Assembly: GCA_031426815.1 (NCBI GenBank)
Contig: JASJPG010000027.1
Coordinates: 1 to 64,000 of the forward strand
Direction: 5' to 3'
Source of the DNA: PFJX01 sp031426815
GTDB lineage: Bacteria; Pseudomonadota; Gammaproteobacteria; Burkholderiales; Thiobacillaceae
DNA length: 64,000 nucleotides
The notes beneath the pieces are model-generated. The model was not told the origin of the DNA and ran no database searches. It saw only the letters and a list, made by a program, of their open reading frames with translations. The position numbers were made by a program, and so were the translations under genes. Below, piece by piece: positions 15,517-23,974 of this stretch (positions are counted from its first letter, which is position 1; each line of letters opens with the position of its first letter).

Positions 15517-16257
15517 ATGAAACGCATCAGCTTGAAACAGACGTTACTCGCCGCCCTCACCATCAGTTTGGCTGTTCCCGCCCTGGCCGCCGATCCGGCC
15601 CCCAAAGGCAACCCTTACCTGACCAATGTACCGGCTCCCACCGGCCTGACGCTCCCCTCACTGCCATCGCTGCTCCCGTCTCTCCCGTCAATCCCGAAGT
15701 TCCCGGCTCAGGGTGTCCGCCCCTATGAGATGTCGGGCGTGGTTCCGCAGGAAACGAAAGCGAAGTTGATCAAGTCGATGATGCCCTTGATGAACATGAC
15801 CACGCGCATGGACTTGAAGGACATGATGAATCTCATGACCATCAAGTACAAAGCCAAGCCGGGCCTGACTTTCGACGACGTGAAAGCCTCCATGGAGTTG
15901 CGCGCCAACAGCCTCAACTTCAAGAAAGTCGGTGAGAGCGCGATGTGGAAAGACTTCCAGGCCGTGCTGGGCGACATGAATGCGCCGCGCATCGAGGTCT
16001 ACCACTACTGCGACATCGCAGTCGGCCGCGAGATGCTGAAATACTCCCCGGAATCTGCCGTCTACATGCCCTGCCGCTTCACCATCATGGAAGACGCCGA
16101 CAAGAACATCTGGGTGATGACCCTGGATTGGGATACCACCTGGCTGGATTCCGTCAAAGGCCGGATGGGTACCCCCGATGTGCTGTGGGATCATGCCGTG
16201 GTCATCCGCGACAAGATGGACAACATCATGAAGGCCGCCGCCAACGGCGACCTGTAA
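15517..16257 (+). CDS. Exported DUF302-domain protein (paralogue 1)
   Basis: 246 residues. The signal peptide ends at ALAADPA (about 25). A mature N-terminal GNPYLTNVPAP motif and a Pro/Leu/Ser tract (LPSLPSLLPSLPSIPKFP) precede a DUF302-like domain, about 100-240: GLTFDDVKASMELRANSLNF, VYHYCDIAVGREML and YMPCRFTIMEDADKN. The two cysteines (HYCD, MPCR) are conserved in the next gene. It is over 60 percent identical by eye to the 16381 product from residue 70 on, so the pair arose by tandem duplication. The DUF302 role is unknown; ligand or sulfur-compound binding is a guess from the rhodanese neighbour. Confidence 0.82.
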   Translation: MKRISLKQTLLAALTISLAVPALAADPAPKGNPYLTNVPAPTGLTLPSLPSLLPSLPSIPKFPAQGVRPYEMSGVVPQETKAKLIKSMMPLMNMTTRMDLKDMMNLMTIKYKAKPGLTFDDVKASMELRANSLNFKKVGESAMWKDFQAVLGDMNAPRIEVYHYCDIAVGREMLKYSPESAVYMPCRFTIMEDADKNIWVMTLDWDTTWLDSVKGRMGTPDVLWDHAVVIRDKMDNIMKAAANGDL

Positions 16258-16266
16258 CAGGCAAAT

Positions 16267-16295
16267 ACCCCGCACCGATTCCGGCGCGGGGTTTT
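16267..16295 (+). terminator. Probable terminator between the DUF302 paralogues
   Basis: ACCCCGC and GCGGGGT arms around a GC-rich loop, followed by TTTT. It sits 10 bp after the first paralogue. Confidence 0.65.
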
Positions 16296-16380
16296 CAACC
16301 TTGTCCTGAACATCTGGACTTGAGAAGTCTTAGTTTCACCCCAAAATCCCCACCGATTTCCAAGAGGAAGGATGTAACAC

Positions 16381-17076
16381 ATGAAAAAATACGCCCTGAT
16401 CGCCGCGCTGGCACTGACCCTGAGCGTCCCCGCCATCGCCCAGCAAGCCCCCACCGCCGCCAACCCCTACCTGAGCAACGTGCCCATCTCCGCCGGTCCG
16501 ATCGTGCTGCCGGTTTCTCCGGCTGGTCGCGGCAAGCGTCCGTATGAGATGTCGAGCACCGTCGGGCCGGAAGAAAAAGCGGCCATGATGAAGAAAATCA
16601 TGCCGATGATGGGCATGGTCAAGAGCATGGATGTGAAAGACGTCATGAACATGATGGCGATCAAATATCCGGTCAAGAAGGGGCTGACTTTCGATGACGT
16701 GAAAACGTCGATGGAACTCTCCGCCAACAAGCTCAATTTCAAGAAGGTCGGCGAGAGCCCGATGTGGAAGGATATCCAGGCTGTGCTGGGCGACATGGAA
16801 GCACCGCGCATGGAGGTCTACCACTACTGCGACATCGCCGCCGGCCGCGAAATTCTCAAATATGCGCCCGAAGCCATCGTCTATCTGCCTTGCCGTATCG
16901 CCATCATGGAAGACGCTGACAAGAACCTCTGGGTGCTGACCCTGGACTGGAATACCTCCTGGCTGGATTCCCTGTCCGGCAAGATGGGGGCGCCCGACAA
17001 GCTGATGGAACACGCCAAAGACATTCGCGACAAGATGGACGTCATCATGAAAGCCGCTGCCAACGGCGATCTGTAA
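16381..17076 (+). CDS. Exported DUF302-domain protein (paralogue 2)
   Basis: 231 residues. The signal peptide ends near AIAQQ (21). The mature protein begins ANPYLSNVPIS, matching paralogue 1, and lacks most of the Pro/Leu tract. The DUF302-like domain has GLTFDDVKTSMELSANKLNF, VYHYCDIAAGREIL and YLPCRIAIMEDADKN, with the same two cysteines, and ends in the shared IMKAAANGDL. It is a tandem paralogue of 15517. The region between the two genes carries its own terminator-like hairpin, and an AGGAAGG lies before this ATG. Confidence 0.82.
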   Translation: MKKYALIAALALTLSVPAIAQQAPTAANPYLSNVPISAGPIVLPVSPAGRGKRPYEMSSTVGPEEKAAMMKKIMPMMGMVKSMDVKDVMNMMAIKYPVKKGLTFDDVKTSMELSANKLNFKKVGESPMWKDIQAVLGDMEAPRMEVYHYCDIAAGREILKYAPEAIVYLPCRIAIMEDADKNLWVLTLDWNTSWLDSLSGKMGAPDKLMEHAKDIRDKMDVIMKAAANGDL

Positions 17077-17084
17077 TACCCGGA

Positions 17085-17112
17085 CGGGAAATCTCCAGCA
17101 GGAGGTTTCCCG
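17085..17112 (+). other. Hairpin after DUF302 paralogue 2
   Basis: CGGGAAATCTCC and GGAGGTTTCCCG around AGCA; one G-T pair. No T-run follows, so it is more likely an mRNA-stabilising or processing hairpin than a full terminator, and the next gene may be partly co-transcribed. Confidence 0.5.
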
Positions 17113-17243
17113 CACATCCCCCGTTCGTTGCCAGTAAAGCTATCGCATCGCAACCCGCAAAACGCCACCCTGGCGTTCCGTTCAGTAAACAGCAGGATTC
17201 CTCGAATCCTCCCGGCAAGTACCCCACCACACAGGAGACGCGC

Positions 17244-18293
17244 ATGAAACGTCTTACTCCCCTGATTTTATTAGTCGTCGCCGGATCGGCGCAGGCCGAC
17301 AACACGTTCAATCCGCTGAGCATGTTGGCTCCGGTTCAGAACAATCCGTGGTCTGGCGGCTACGGCAACATTTCCAGTCCGTTTGGCCTGGGTGCGCTGA
17401 ATCCGATGAACCCGCTCAACAGCATCAACCCGTTGAGCCCCTGGAACAACTATGGCGGCCTGTCCAACCCGGTGTTGAGTCTGGGCGCCCTCAGCGCGCT
17501 CGGCGTCTTGACGCCCAGCTTCTCGCCCGGCATGCAGTTTGCGCCCAACATGCAGTCATCCGGCTACTTCAACCAGATGAACACCCCGTTCCAGGGCAAT
17601 CCTTTTGCCGGCAATCCGTATGCGCGCCTGCCCATGCAGCAGTCGTTCTCGACACCGGCATTTAGCCCGTCCATGCCGTCGTTCCCCAACATGCCGTTTG
17701 CTGCCCAGCAACAGCAGATACCGGGATATTTCATGCTGCCGCAACAAATGGGACAACCCCAATATGCGCCGCAACAGCAAGCTTTCCCGTTCCTGCCCTA
17801 TGGCATGCAACAACAACAGCAACAGCAGTCGCTGGCCAACTTGTTCGGCCTGCAACAACAGCCGGTGCAACAGCAACCGTCCTTCCCCAACTTTTTCGGA
17901 TCGCCGCAGCCGGCGCCGCAACCGCAACCGTCGCTGCAGAACTTCTTCGGCATGACGCAACCTGCCGCCCAGCCGAAACCGCAACCCGCCGCCGCCCAGC
18001 CGACATTGCCGTTCTTGCCGTTCCTGCTGCCACAAGCACCTCAGGCGCCGCAGGCGATGCCACCGGCAATGGAAAAATCGAAGCCGGCAGCGCAGCCCGT
18101 CGTGCCGCAAAATTCGCTGCCGTTTTTCTTCTTCACGCCGCAAGCCGCGCCGGCGGCTGCACCCGCTCCTGCACCCAAGCCGGCGAGCGAGCCCCTACCC
18201 GAGGTGAAGGCAGACGATACCGCCCCGATGCCGCCGCTTGATCCTGCCGCTTTCATGCAGATGTACATGCAGCCGCAAGACGCCAACAAGTAA
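17244..18293 (+). CDS. Secreted low-complexity Gln/Pro/Phe-rich protein
   Basis: 349 residues, no family recognised. A short signal peptide (to about 19, AQADN) is followed by an Asn/Pro/Leu/Gly segment (repeats of the NPMNPLNSINPLSP kind), then from about 150 a Gln/Pro-rich tract with MQQQQQQQSLANLFGL. Near-repeats of the form F-P-x-F-F-G and L-x-x-F-F-G recur between Gln-Pro linkers, and an Ala/Pro tract leads to a short acidic-Met C-terminus. It is predicted intrinsically disordered with aromatic stickers, in the manner of prion-like or phase-separating proteins. A good GGAGA lies before the ATG, and the frame stays open with normal third-position GC despite its odd content. It closes the rhodanese-DUF302 cluster at a strong terminator. 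Confidence 0.72.
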   Translation: MKRLTPLILLVVAGSAQADNTFNPLSMLAPVQNNPWSGGYGNISSPFGLGALNPMNPLNSINPLSPWNNYGGLSNPVLSLGALSALGVLTPSFSPGMQFAPNMQSSGYFNQMNTPFQGNPFAGNPYARLPMQQSFSTPAFSPSMPSFPNMPFAAQQQQIPGYFMLPQQMGQPQYAPQQQAFPFLPYGMQQQQQQQSLANLFGLQQQPVQQQPSFPNFFGSPQPAPQPQPSLQNFFGMTQPAAQPKPQPAAAQPTLPFLPFLLPQAPQAPQAMPPAMEKSKPAAQPVVPQNSLPFFFFTPQAAPAAAPAPAPKPASEPLPEVKADDTAPMPPLDPAAFMQMYMQPQDANK

Positions 18294-18310
18294 CGCAAAT
18301 CTGTAGCTGC

Positions 18311-18347
18311 ATGAAAAAGAGGGCGCTACGAGCGCCCTCTTTTTCAT
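18311..18347. terminator. Bidirectional terminator between the QP-rich gene and xth
   Basis: Perfect 17-bp arms (ATGAAAAAGAGGGCGCT and its complement) around ACG, with A-run and T-run on the two sides so that it serves both convergent genes. Confidence 0.93.
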
Positions 18348-18353
18348 CTGCGT

Positions 18354-19133
18354 TCACAAATTCACGTCGTAATCCACGCTCAGGGGCGCATGGTCGGAGA
18401 AACGCTCCGATTTGTAGACCACAGCGGCGCTCGCCTTGGCCGCTATGCCAGGCGTTGCGATCTGGTAATCGATGCGCCAGCCGACATTCTTGGCCCAGGC
18501 CTGGCCCCGATTGCTCCACCACGTATAAGCCTCGCCGGTGTGTTCGGGATACAGCCGGCGATACACATCGACCAGACCGATACGCTCGAACAGGTCGGAC
18601 ATCCAGGCGCGTTCCTCGGGCAGGAAACCGGAGTTCTTCCGATTGCCTTTCCAGTTCTTCAGGTCGATTTCCTGGTGCGCGATGTTCCAGTCGCCGCACA
18701 GGATGAATTCCCGGCCGCTCAGAGCCAACGCTTCCAGACGCGGCAGGAATCTCTGCATGAACGCAAACTTCGCAGCCTGGCGTTCTTCCCCGGACGAACC
18801 GGAAGGCAGATAGAGCGAGACGACCGAGAGGTCGCCAAAAACGGCTTCGATGTAGCGGCCTTCCGCATCGATGTCGGCTATCCCCAAGCCCTCGATGATC
18901 TGATCCGGCTGCTGCTTCGAATAAATTCCGACGCCGCTATAGCCCTTTTTTTCGGCGTAATGGAAGTAGCCGTAGAAGCCCGGCGGATTGAGCATTTCCA
19001 ACGAAAGATCGGCGGCTTGCGCCTTGAGTTCCTGCAAACAAACCAGGTCGGCGTCCTGCGCGGCCAGCCAGGCATAAACACCTTTGCTGCTGGCGGAGCG
19101 GATTCCGTTAAGATTCAGGCTGATGACACGCAT
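18354..19133 (-). CDS. xth: Exodeoxyribonuclease III (AP endonuclease)
   Basis: 259 residues. Mg-dependent exonuclease/AP endonuclease of base-excision repair. Family motifs are present: ISLNLNGIRSA, CLQELKA (metal Glu), GYSGVGIYS, CGDWNIAHQEIDL, and WRIDYQIAT followed by FSDHAPL (catalytic His). It is divergent from pyrE with 16 bp between start codons, a conserved pairing. Confidence 0.95.
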   Translation of the reverse strand: MRVISLNLNGIRSASSKGVYAWLAAQDADLVCLQELKAQAADLSLEMLNPPGFYGYFHYAEKKGYSGVGIYSKQQPDQIIEGLGIADIDAEGRYIEAVFGDLSVVSLYLPSGSSGEERQAAKFAFMQRFLPRLEALALSGREFILCGDWNIAHQEIDLKNWKGNRKNSGFLPEERAWMSDLFERIGLVDVYRRLYPEHTGEAYTWWSNRGQAWAKNVGWRIDYQIATPGIAAKASAAVVYKSERFSDHAPLSVDYDVNL

Positions 19134-19149
19134 ATGACAAAGGTTCTAA

Positions 19150-19806
19150 GTGCAAAGATTTAAGGGTGATTTCCTAGATTTCGCCATCGAACAACAGGTT
19201 TTGCTGTTCGGCGAATTCAAGACCAAGGCCGGCCGGATGAGTCCGTATTTCTTCAACGCCGGCCTGTTCAACGACGGCGTCTCGCTGAAAAAACTTGGCG
19301 AATTCTACGCCAGCGCCATCGCCGCTTCCGGTCTCGCCTTCGATGGCCTGTTCGGGCCGGCCTACAAAGGTATTCCGCTGGCGGCGTCGGTTGCCATTGC
19401 GTTTGCCGCTGGGGTTGCCACGACCCCGCGCAACGTGCCGTTCAGCTACAACCGCAAGGAAGCCAAGGATCACGGCGAGGGCGGCAGTATCGTCGGGGCG
19501 CCGTTGGCGGGTCGCGTACTGATCGTCGATGACGTGATTTCCGCCGGCACTTCGGTGCGCGAATCGGTCGAGTTGATCCGCGCCGCCGGCGCTACGCCAT
19601 GTGGCGTCGCGATCGCGCTGGATCGCATGGAGCGCGGCCAGGGCGAACTTTCCGCCGTGCAGGAAGTGAGCCGCGACTACGGCATTCCGGTGATCGGCAT
19701 CGTCAACCTCGACGATCTTGCCCAACATCTGGACGGCAAATCGACTTGGCGCGACACCCTGACGGCAATTCAGGCCTACCGCGAGCAATACGGCGTTCAA
19801 GTGTGA
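19150..19806 (+). CDS. pyrE: Orotate phosphoribosyltransferase
   Basis: 218 residues, GTG start. It converts orotate and PRPP to OMP in pyrimidine synthesis. The PRPP-binding motif VLIVDDVISAGTSVRES and the upstream LFGPAYKGIPLA and NRKEAKDHGEGG loops are intact. The second pyrimidine gene here besides pyrC, but in a separate unit. Confidence 0.95.
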   Translation: MQRFKGDFLDFAIEQQVLLFGEFKTKAGRMSPYFFNAGLFNDGVSLKKLGEFYASAIAASGLAFDGLFGPAYKGIPLAASVAIAFAAGVATTPRNVPFSYNRKEAKDHGEGGSIVGAPLAGRVLIVDDVISAGTSVRESVELIRAAGATPCGVAIALDRMERGQGELSAVQEVSRDYGIPVIGIVNLDDLAQHLDGKSTWRDTLTAIQAYREQYGVQV

Positions 19807-19916
19807 CGAATTTTTGCCGTTGTTTATCTGTCGAAGTTTTGTAATCCGTTGTTTTTAATTGGATTTATGGCGCGGATGGCACTCCAAAAACCCCTTGAGC
19901 TGAGGCAGATGACCCG

Positions 19917-20561
19917 GTGCGCACACTGACGCTTCGATTGCACGTCCTTTTAATCGCCGGCCTGATCGCGTTCGATCCGGCGCTGGCGGCAACCTATCGC
20001 TGGATCGATCAGAACGGCAAGGTGCAATACGGCGATGTCATGCCGCCCGGTCAGGCCGGGCAAGGACATACCGAACTGGACAAACAGGGGCGCGTGATCA
20101 AGGAAACCAAGCGCAGCCGCTTGACCGCCGAGGAACGGCAACGCCAGGCGGAGGCCGCAGCGCGCCAGGCCGAGGAAAGGCGCCGCCAGGAAGATCTGCG
20201 CCGCCGCGACATGGCGCTGCTGGCGACCTACGCCAGCGAGAAGGAAATCGATCTGGCGCGCGATCGCGCCATCGAACTGGAAAATCTCAACATTCGCGGT
20301 CTGCAGTCGCGCCTGGATGCGGCCGCGGCAAAACTGTCCTTCGCCAATGCCTACCTGGCCCGTTTTCGCAACGCGGGACAAGCTGCGCCGTCAGGCTACG
20401 CCCAGATGCGCGATGAAGCGCAAAGGGAGCTGGCCCAGATCGGCGAATTGCTCCAGCAACGCAACAAGGCGATCGACGACATCCAACTGCGCTTCGAAGA
20501 AGACGAACGGCGCTATATGGAGTTGAAGGCGCCGACGCCGTCGAAGCCGCCTACGCGTTGA
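19917..20561 (+). CDS. DUF4124-domain exported protein with coiled coil
   Basis: 214 residues, GTG start. The signal peptide ends near ALAATY (about 24). A DUF4124 segment follows (YRWIDQNGKVQYGDVMPPG), then a long charged, Arg/Gln/Glu-rich helix (about 70-110) and a second helical region to the C-terminus. DUF4124 is common in betaproteobacterial periplasmic proteins of unknown function. Its last 11 bp overlap the 3' end of gatB on the other strand. Confidence 0.8.
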   Translation: MRTLTLRLHVLLIAGLIAFDPALAATYRWIDQNGKVQYGDVMPPGQAGQGHTELDKQGRVIKETKRSRLTAEERQRQAEAAARQAEERRRQEDLRRRDMALLATYASEKEIDLARDRAIELENLNIRGLQSRLDAAAAKLSFANAYLARFRNAGQAAPSGYAQMRDEAQRELAQIGELLQQRNKAIDDIQLRFEEDERRYMELKAPTPSKPPTR

Positions 20562-21999
20562 GCTTTTGCCGCAACAAGTCGTTGACCTGTTGCGGATTGG
20601 CCTTGCCCTTGCTCGCTTTCATGACCTGGCCGACCAGCGCGTTGAAGGCCTTTTCCTTGCCGGAGCGGAATTCCTCGACCGACTTGGCATTGGCCGCCAT
20701 GACCTCGTCGATGATCTTCTCGATCGCGCCGCTGTCGGATACCTGCTCGAGGCCTTTCGCTTCGATGATGGCATCGGCATCGCCTTCGCCGGCCCACATG
20801 GCTTCGAACGCCTGCTTCGCCAATTTGCCGGACAAAGTGCCATCCTGAATGCGCGCCAGCAAGCCGGCGAGTTGGCTGGCAGAAATGCGGCTGTCAGCGA
20901 TATCCAGATTTTCCTTGTTCAGCGTGGCGGACAGATCGCCCATCACCCAGTTCGCGACGAGCTTCGCGTCAGGTTTGACCAGACCGGCGACGACGGCTTC
21001 GAAATAGTCGGCCAGCGCGCGGGAGCCGGTCAATGCGACCGCATCGTAAGCGGACAAACCCCACTCGGCCTGATACCGCGCCTGCTTCTGTTGCGGCAAC
21101 TCCGGCAGACTCGCGCGCACCTGTTCGATCCAGTCTTCGTCCAGCCGCACCGGCAGCAGATCGGGATCGGGGAAATAGCGGTAGTCGTGCGCGTCTTCCT
21201 TGCTGCGCATGGCGCGCGTCTCGCCGCTATCCGGGTCGAACAGCACGGTGGCCTGCTGGATCTTGTGGCCATCCTCGATCTGTTCGATCTGCCAGCGGAT
21301 TTCGTAATTGATCGCCTGTTCCAGGAAACGGAACGAGTTGAGGTTCTTGATTTCGCGCCGGGTGCCGAATTCCTGTTGTCCGAGCGGCCGCACCGAGACG
21401 TTGGCGTCGACCCGGAAACTGCCTTCCTGCATGTTGCCGTCGCAGGTGCCGATCCAGCTCACCAGCGTGTGCAGCGCCTTGGCGTAAGCCACCGCTTCCT
21501 TGGCCGAACGCATGTCCGGCTCCGACACGATCTCCAGCAGCGGCGTGCCGGCGCGGTTCAGGTCGATGCCGGTCATGCCGTGGAAATCTTCATGCAGCGA
21601 CTTGCCGGCATCTTCTTCCAGGTGGGCGCGCGTGATGCGGATGGTTTTCTCGTAGAGATCGCTACCGCTGCCGACCTGCACCGTCAGTTCGCCGCCCTCG
21701 ACGATCGGCAACGCGAACTGGCTGATCTGGTAGCCCTTGGGCAGATCGGGATAGAAGTAATTCTTGCGGTCGAAACTGTTGATCCGATTCAGCTTGGCGC
21801 CGATCGCCAGGCCGAAGCGGATACCGCATTCCACCGCGCCCTTGTTGAGCACCGGCAACACGCCGGGCAACGCGATATCAACCTGGCAGGCCTGCGTGTT
21901 GGGCGCGGCGCCGAAAGCGATGGAAGCGCCGGAGAAGATTTTCGATCGCGTGGTGAGCTGGGTATGCACTTCCAGCCCGATGACGGTTTCCCATTGCAT
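20551..21999 (-). CDS. gatB: Aspartyl/glutamyl-tRNA(Asn/Gln) amidotransferase subunit B
   Basis: 482 residues. Forms the GatCAB complex that amidates misacylated Glu-tRNA(Gln) and Asp-tRNA(Asn). The GatB N-terminal domain begins WETVIGLEVHTQL, with IDLNRAGTPLLEIVSEPD, RVDANVSVRP and YRYFPDPDL; a GatB/YqeY helical tail ends the protein. The start at 21999 is set by AGGAGG seven bases upstream; nine residues of in-frame extension exist beyond it. Last gene of gatC-gatA-gatB. Confidence 0.96.
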   Translation of the reverse strand: MQWETVIGLEVHTQLTTRSKIFSGASIAFGAAPNTQACQVDIALPGVLPVLNKGAVECGIRFGLAIGAKLNRINSFDRKNYFYPDLPKGYQISQFALPIVEGGELTVQVGSGSDLYEKTIRITRAHLEEDAGKSLHEDFHGMTGIDLNRAGTPLLEIVSEPDMRSAKEAVAYAKALHTLVSWIGTCDGNMQEGSFRVDANVSVRPLGQQEFGTRREIKNLNSFRFLEQAINYEIRWQIEQIEDGHKIQQATVLFDPDSGETRAMRSKEDAHDYRYFPDPDLLPVRLDEDWIEQVRASLPELPQQKQARYQAEWGLSAYDAVALTGSRALADYFEAVVAGLVKPDAKLVANWVMGDLSATLNKENLDIADSRISASQLAGLLARIQDGTLSGKLAKQAFEAMWAGEGDADAIIEAKGLEQVSDSGAIEKIIDEVMAANAKSVEEFRSGKEKAFNALVGQVMKASKGKANPQQVNDLLRQKLNA

Positions 22000-22036
22000 A
22001 TCAGGCCTCCTGCCGGGCCGTCCCAAGGGAGGCCTG

Positions 22037-22052
22037 GCCCCCCTCGGGGGGC
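22037..22052. repeat. C6/G6 hairpin in the gatA-gatB gap
   Basis: GCCCCCC, TC, GGGGGGC. It is part of an 86-bp gap with no gene; the pattern of a G-rich hairpin followed by GTGAACAAAGTGAACG looks like a dispersed intergenic element. Confidence 0.4.
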
Positions 22053-22085
22053 AGTGAACAAAGTGAACGTGGGGGTCGTTTCATC

Positions 22086-23537
22086 TCAGATTCCTTGCGG
22101 TGCGCGTGTGTGCCAGTCGGTGGCCAGCTGATATTGATGCGCCACGCCCAACATCCTGGCCTCGTCGAAATAGTTGCCGATCAGTTGCAGTCCGATCGGC
22201 AACCCCTGCGCATCGAAACCGCACGGCAGCGACATGCCGGGCAAGCCGGCCAGGTTGACGGCGATGGTGTAGATGTCGGACAGATACATCTCGACCGGGT
22301 CGGCGGTTTTTTCGCCCAGTTTGAACGCCGTGGTCGGCGCGGTCGGGCTCAGGATCACATCGCACTGCTCGAATGCCGCCGTGAAATCGTTGGCGATCAG
22401 CCGGCGTAGACGCTGCGCCTGGATGTAATAGGCATCGTAATAGCCGTGCGACAGCACATAGGCGCCGATCATGATGCGGCGTTTGACTTCGCTGCCGAAG
22501 CCTTCGGCACGCGTCTTTTCGTACATGTCGGTCAGATCGCGATACTCGGGTGTGCGATAGCCGTAACGCACGCCGTCGAATCGCGACAGGTTGCTGGAGG
22601 CTTCCGCCGGCGCCAGCACGTAATAAGCCGCCACCGAAAGACCCGAATTGGGCAAGCCGACCGCCACCGTTTCGGCGCCGAGTTGGCGCAACTGGGCAAT
22701 CGCTGCCTCGACCGCTTGCGCGGTATCGCCGACCAGGCCGGCGCCGAAAAACTCGCGCGGCAGGCCGATCTTCAAGCCGGCCAGCGGCTGATCAAGGCTG
22801 CGCGTGTAATCCTCTTTCGGGCGCTCCAAGCTGGTCGAATCGCGCGCGTCGAAACCGGCCATGACGTTGAGCAGCAGCGCGCAATCCTCGGCGTTCTGCG
22901 CCATCGGTCCGGCCTGATCGAGGCTGGAAGCAAAGGCGATCATGCCGTAGCGCGACACCACGCCGTAAGTCGGCTTCAGGCCGGTGATGCCGCACAGCGC
23001 GGCCGGCTGGCGAATCGAGCCGCCGGTATCGGTGCCGGTCGCCGCCGGCGCCAGGCGCGCCGCCACCGCCGCCGCGCTGCCGCCGGAGGAACCGCCGGGC
23101 ACGCGGGCGACATCCCAGGGGTTTTTCACCGGGCCGTAGAAACTGGTTTCGTTGGACGAGCCCATCGCGAACTCATCCATATTGGTCTTGCCCAGGCACG
23201 GCATGCCGGCCGCTTTGAACTGATCGATGACGTGGGCATCGTAGGGCGAAACGAAATTGGACAGGATTTTCGAGCCGCAGGTGGTCAGCCAGCCTTCGGC
23301 GCAGAAAATGTCCTTGTGCGCGATCGGCACACCGGTCAGCAAGCCGCCCTGACCGGCGGCGCGCAGGGCGTCTGCAGCGCGCGCCTCGGCCAGGGTCTGG
23401 TCGGCATCGACGCTGATGAAGGCGTTGAGCGTTGCGTTCTGCGCCTGGATGCGCGCCAGGTAGTCCTGGCACAACTCGACACTGGAGGTTTTGCCGGCGG
23501 CGAGGCTCGTGGAGAGAGATTTGAGAGTGGCGGTCAT
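22086..23537 (-). CDS. gatA: Aspartyl/glutamyl-tRNA(Asn/Gln) amidotransferase subunit A
   Basis: 483 residues. Amidase-signature subunit that releases ammonia from glutamine. The Ser-cisSer-Lys triad is visible: Lys in GVPIAHKDIFC, the Ser residues in PGGSSGGSAAAVAA and GTDTGGSIRQPA. The usual C-terminal GLQLIG motif is present. It lies between gatC and gatB on one strand. Confidence 0.97.
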   Translation of the reverse strand: MTATLKSLSTSLAAGKTSSVELCQDYLARIQAQNATLNAFISVDADQTLAEARAADALRAAGQGGLLTGVPIAHKDIFCAEGWLTTCGSKILSNFVSPYDAHVIDQFKAAGMPCLGKTNMDEFAMGSSNETSFYGPVKNPWDVARVPGGSSGGSAAAVAARLAPAATGTDTGGSIRQPAALCGITGLKPTYGVVSRYGMIAFASSLDQAGPMAQNAEDCALLLNVMAGFDARDSTSLERPKEDYTRSLDQPLAGLKIGLPREFFGAGLVGDTAQAVEAAIAQLRQLGAETVAVGLPNSGLSVAAYYVLAPAEASSNLSRFDGVRYGYRTPEYRDLTDMYEKTRAEGFGSEVKRRIMIGAYVLSHGYYDAYYIQAQRLRRLIANDFTAAFEQCDVILSPTAPTTAFKLGEKTADPVEMYLSDIYTIAVNLAGLPGMSLPCGFDAQGLPIGLQLIGNYFDEARMLGVAHQYQLATDWHTRAPQGI

Positions 23538-23594
23538 GTGGGTCGACAGTGGAATGCGTGCGGCAAGCGGGGCAATGCGCGCCCGGCCAGCGGC

Positions 23595-23882
23595 TTACTC
23601 GATAACTTTGGGCACCAGATACAGACCGTTCTCGGTCTGCGGTGCAACGGCCTGGAATGCGGCGCGTCGATCCGGTTCGGTGACCACATCGGCGCGCAGA
23701 CGCTGGAACAGGTCCTGGGCATGCGACATCGGCGGGATACCTGCGGTATCGACTGCCTGCATTTGTTCGATCAAGCCGAAAATACCGTTCAACTGGGCCT
23801 GATAAGCGACAACTTCATCTTCGCCGACCCGGATACGGGCCAATTTGGCAATACGTTTGACGTCTTCTGCGGAAAGCGACAT
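23595..23882 (-). CDS. gatC: Aspartyl/glutamyl-tRNA(Asn/Gln) amidotransferase subunit C
   Basis: 95 residues, normal length. Small wrapping subunit that stabilises GatA-GatB; VKRIAKLARIRVGEDEV and the C-terminal NGLYLVPKVIE are typical. First gene of the operon, divergent from mreB with a 92-bp shared upstream region. Confidence 0.95.
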   Translation of the reverse strand: MSLSAEDVKRIAKLARIRVGEDEVVAYQAQLNGIFGLIEQMQAVDTAGIPPMSHAQDLFQRLRADVVTEPDRRAAFQAVAPQTENGLYLVPKVIE

Positions 23883-23911
23883 GAGATACCTGGTTCTTTG
23901 GCTCTAAGGCC

Positions 23912-23940
23912 TTATTGCATAAGGCGTCGTAGGTTATCAT
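23912..23940 (+). promoter_or_regulatory. Possible mreB promoter
   Basis: TTATTG, 17 bases, TATCAT, ending 34 bp before the mreB ATG. The -35 is poor. It overlaps a CCTTAT-TGC-ATAAGG palindrome (23909-23923) in the gatC/mreB divergent region. Confidence 0.3.
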
Positions 23941-23974
23941 ACGCCGCTATTTTTCCGACCCTCGAGACCCTTAC

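Noticed and set aside
20566..22131. 521-codon open frame antisense to gatB
   Set aside because: Shadow of gatB; no recognisable domain and atypical composition.
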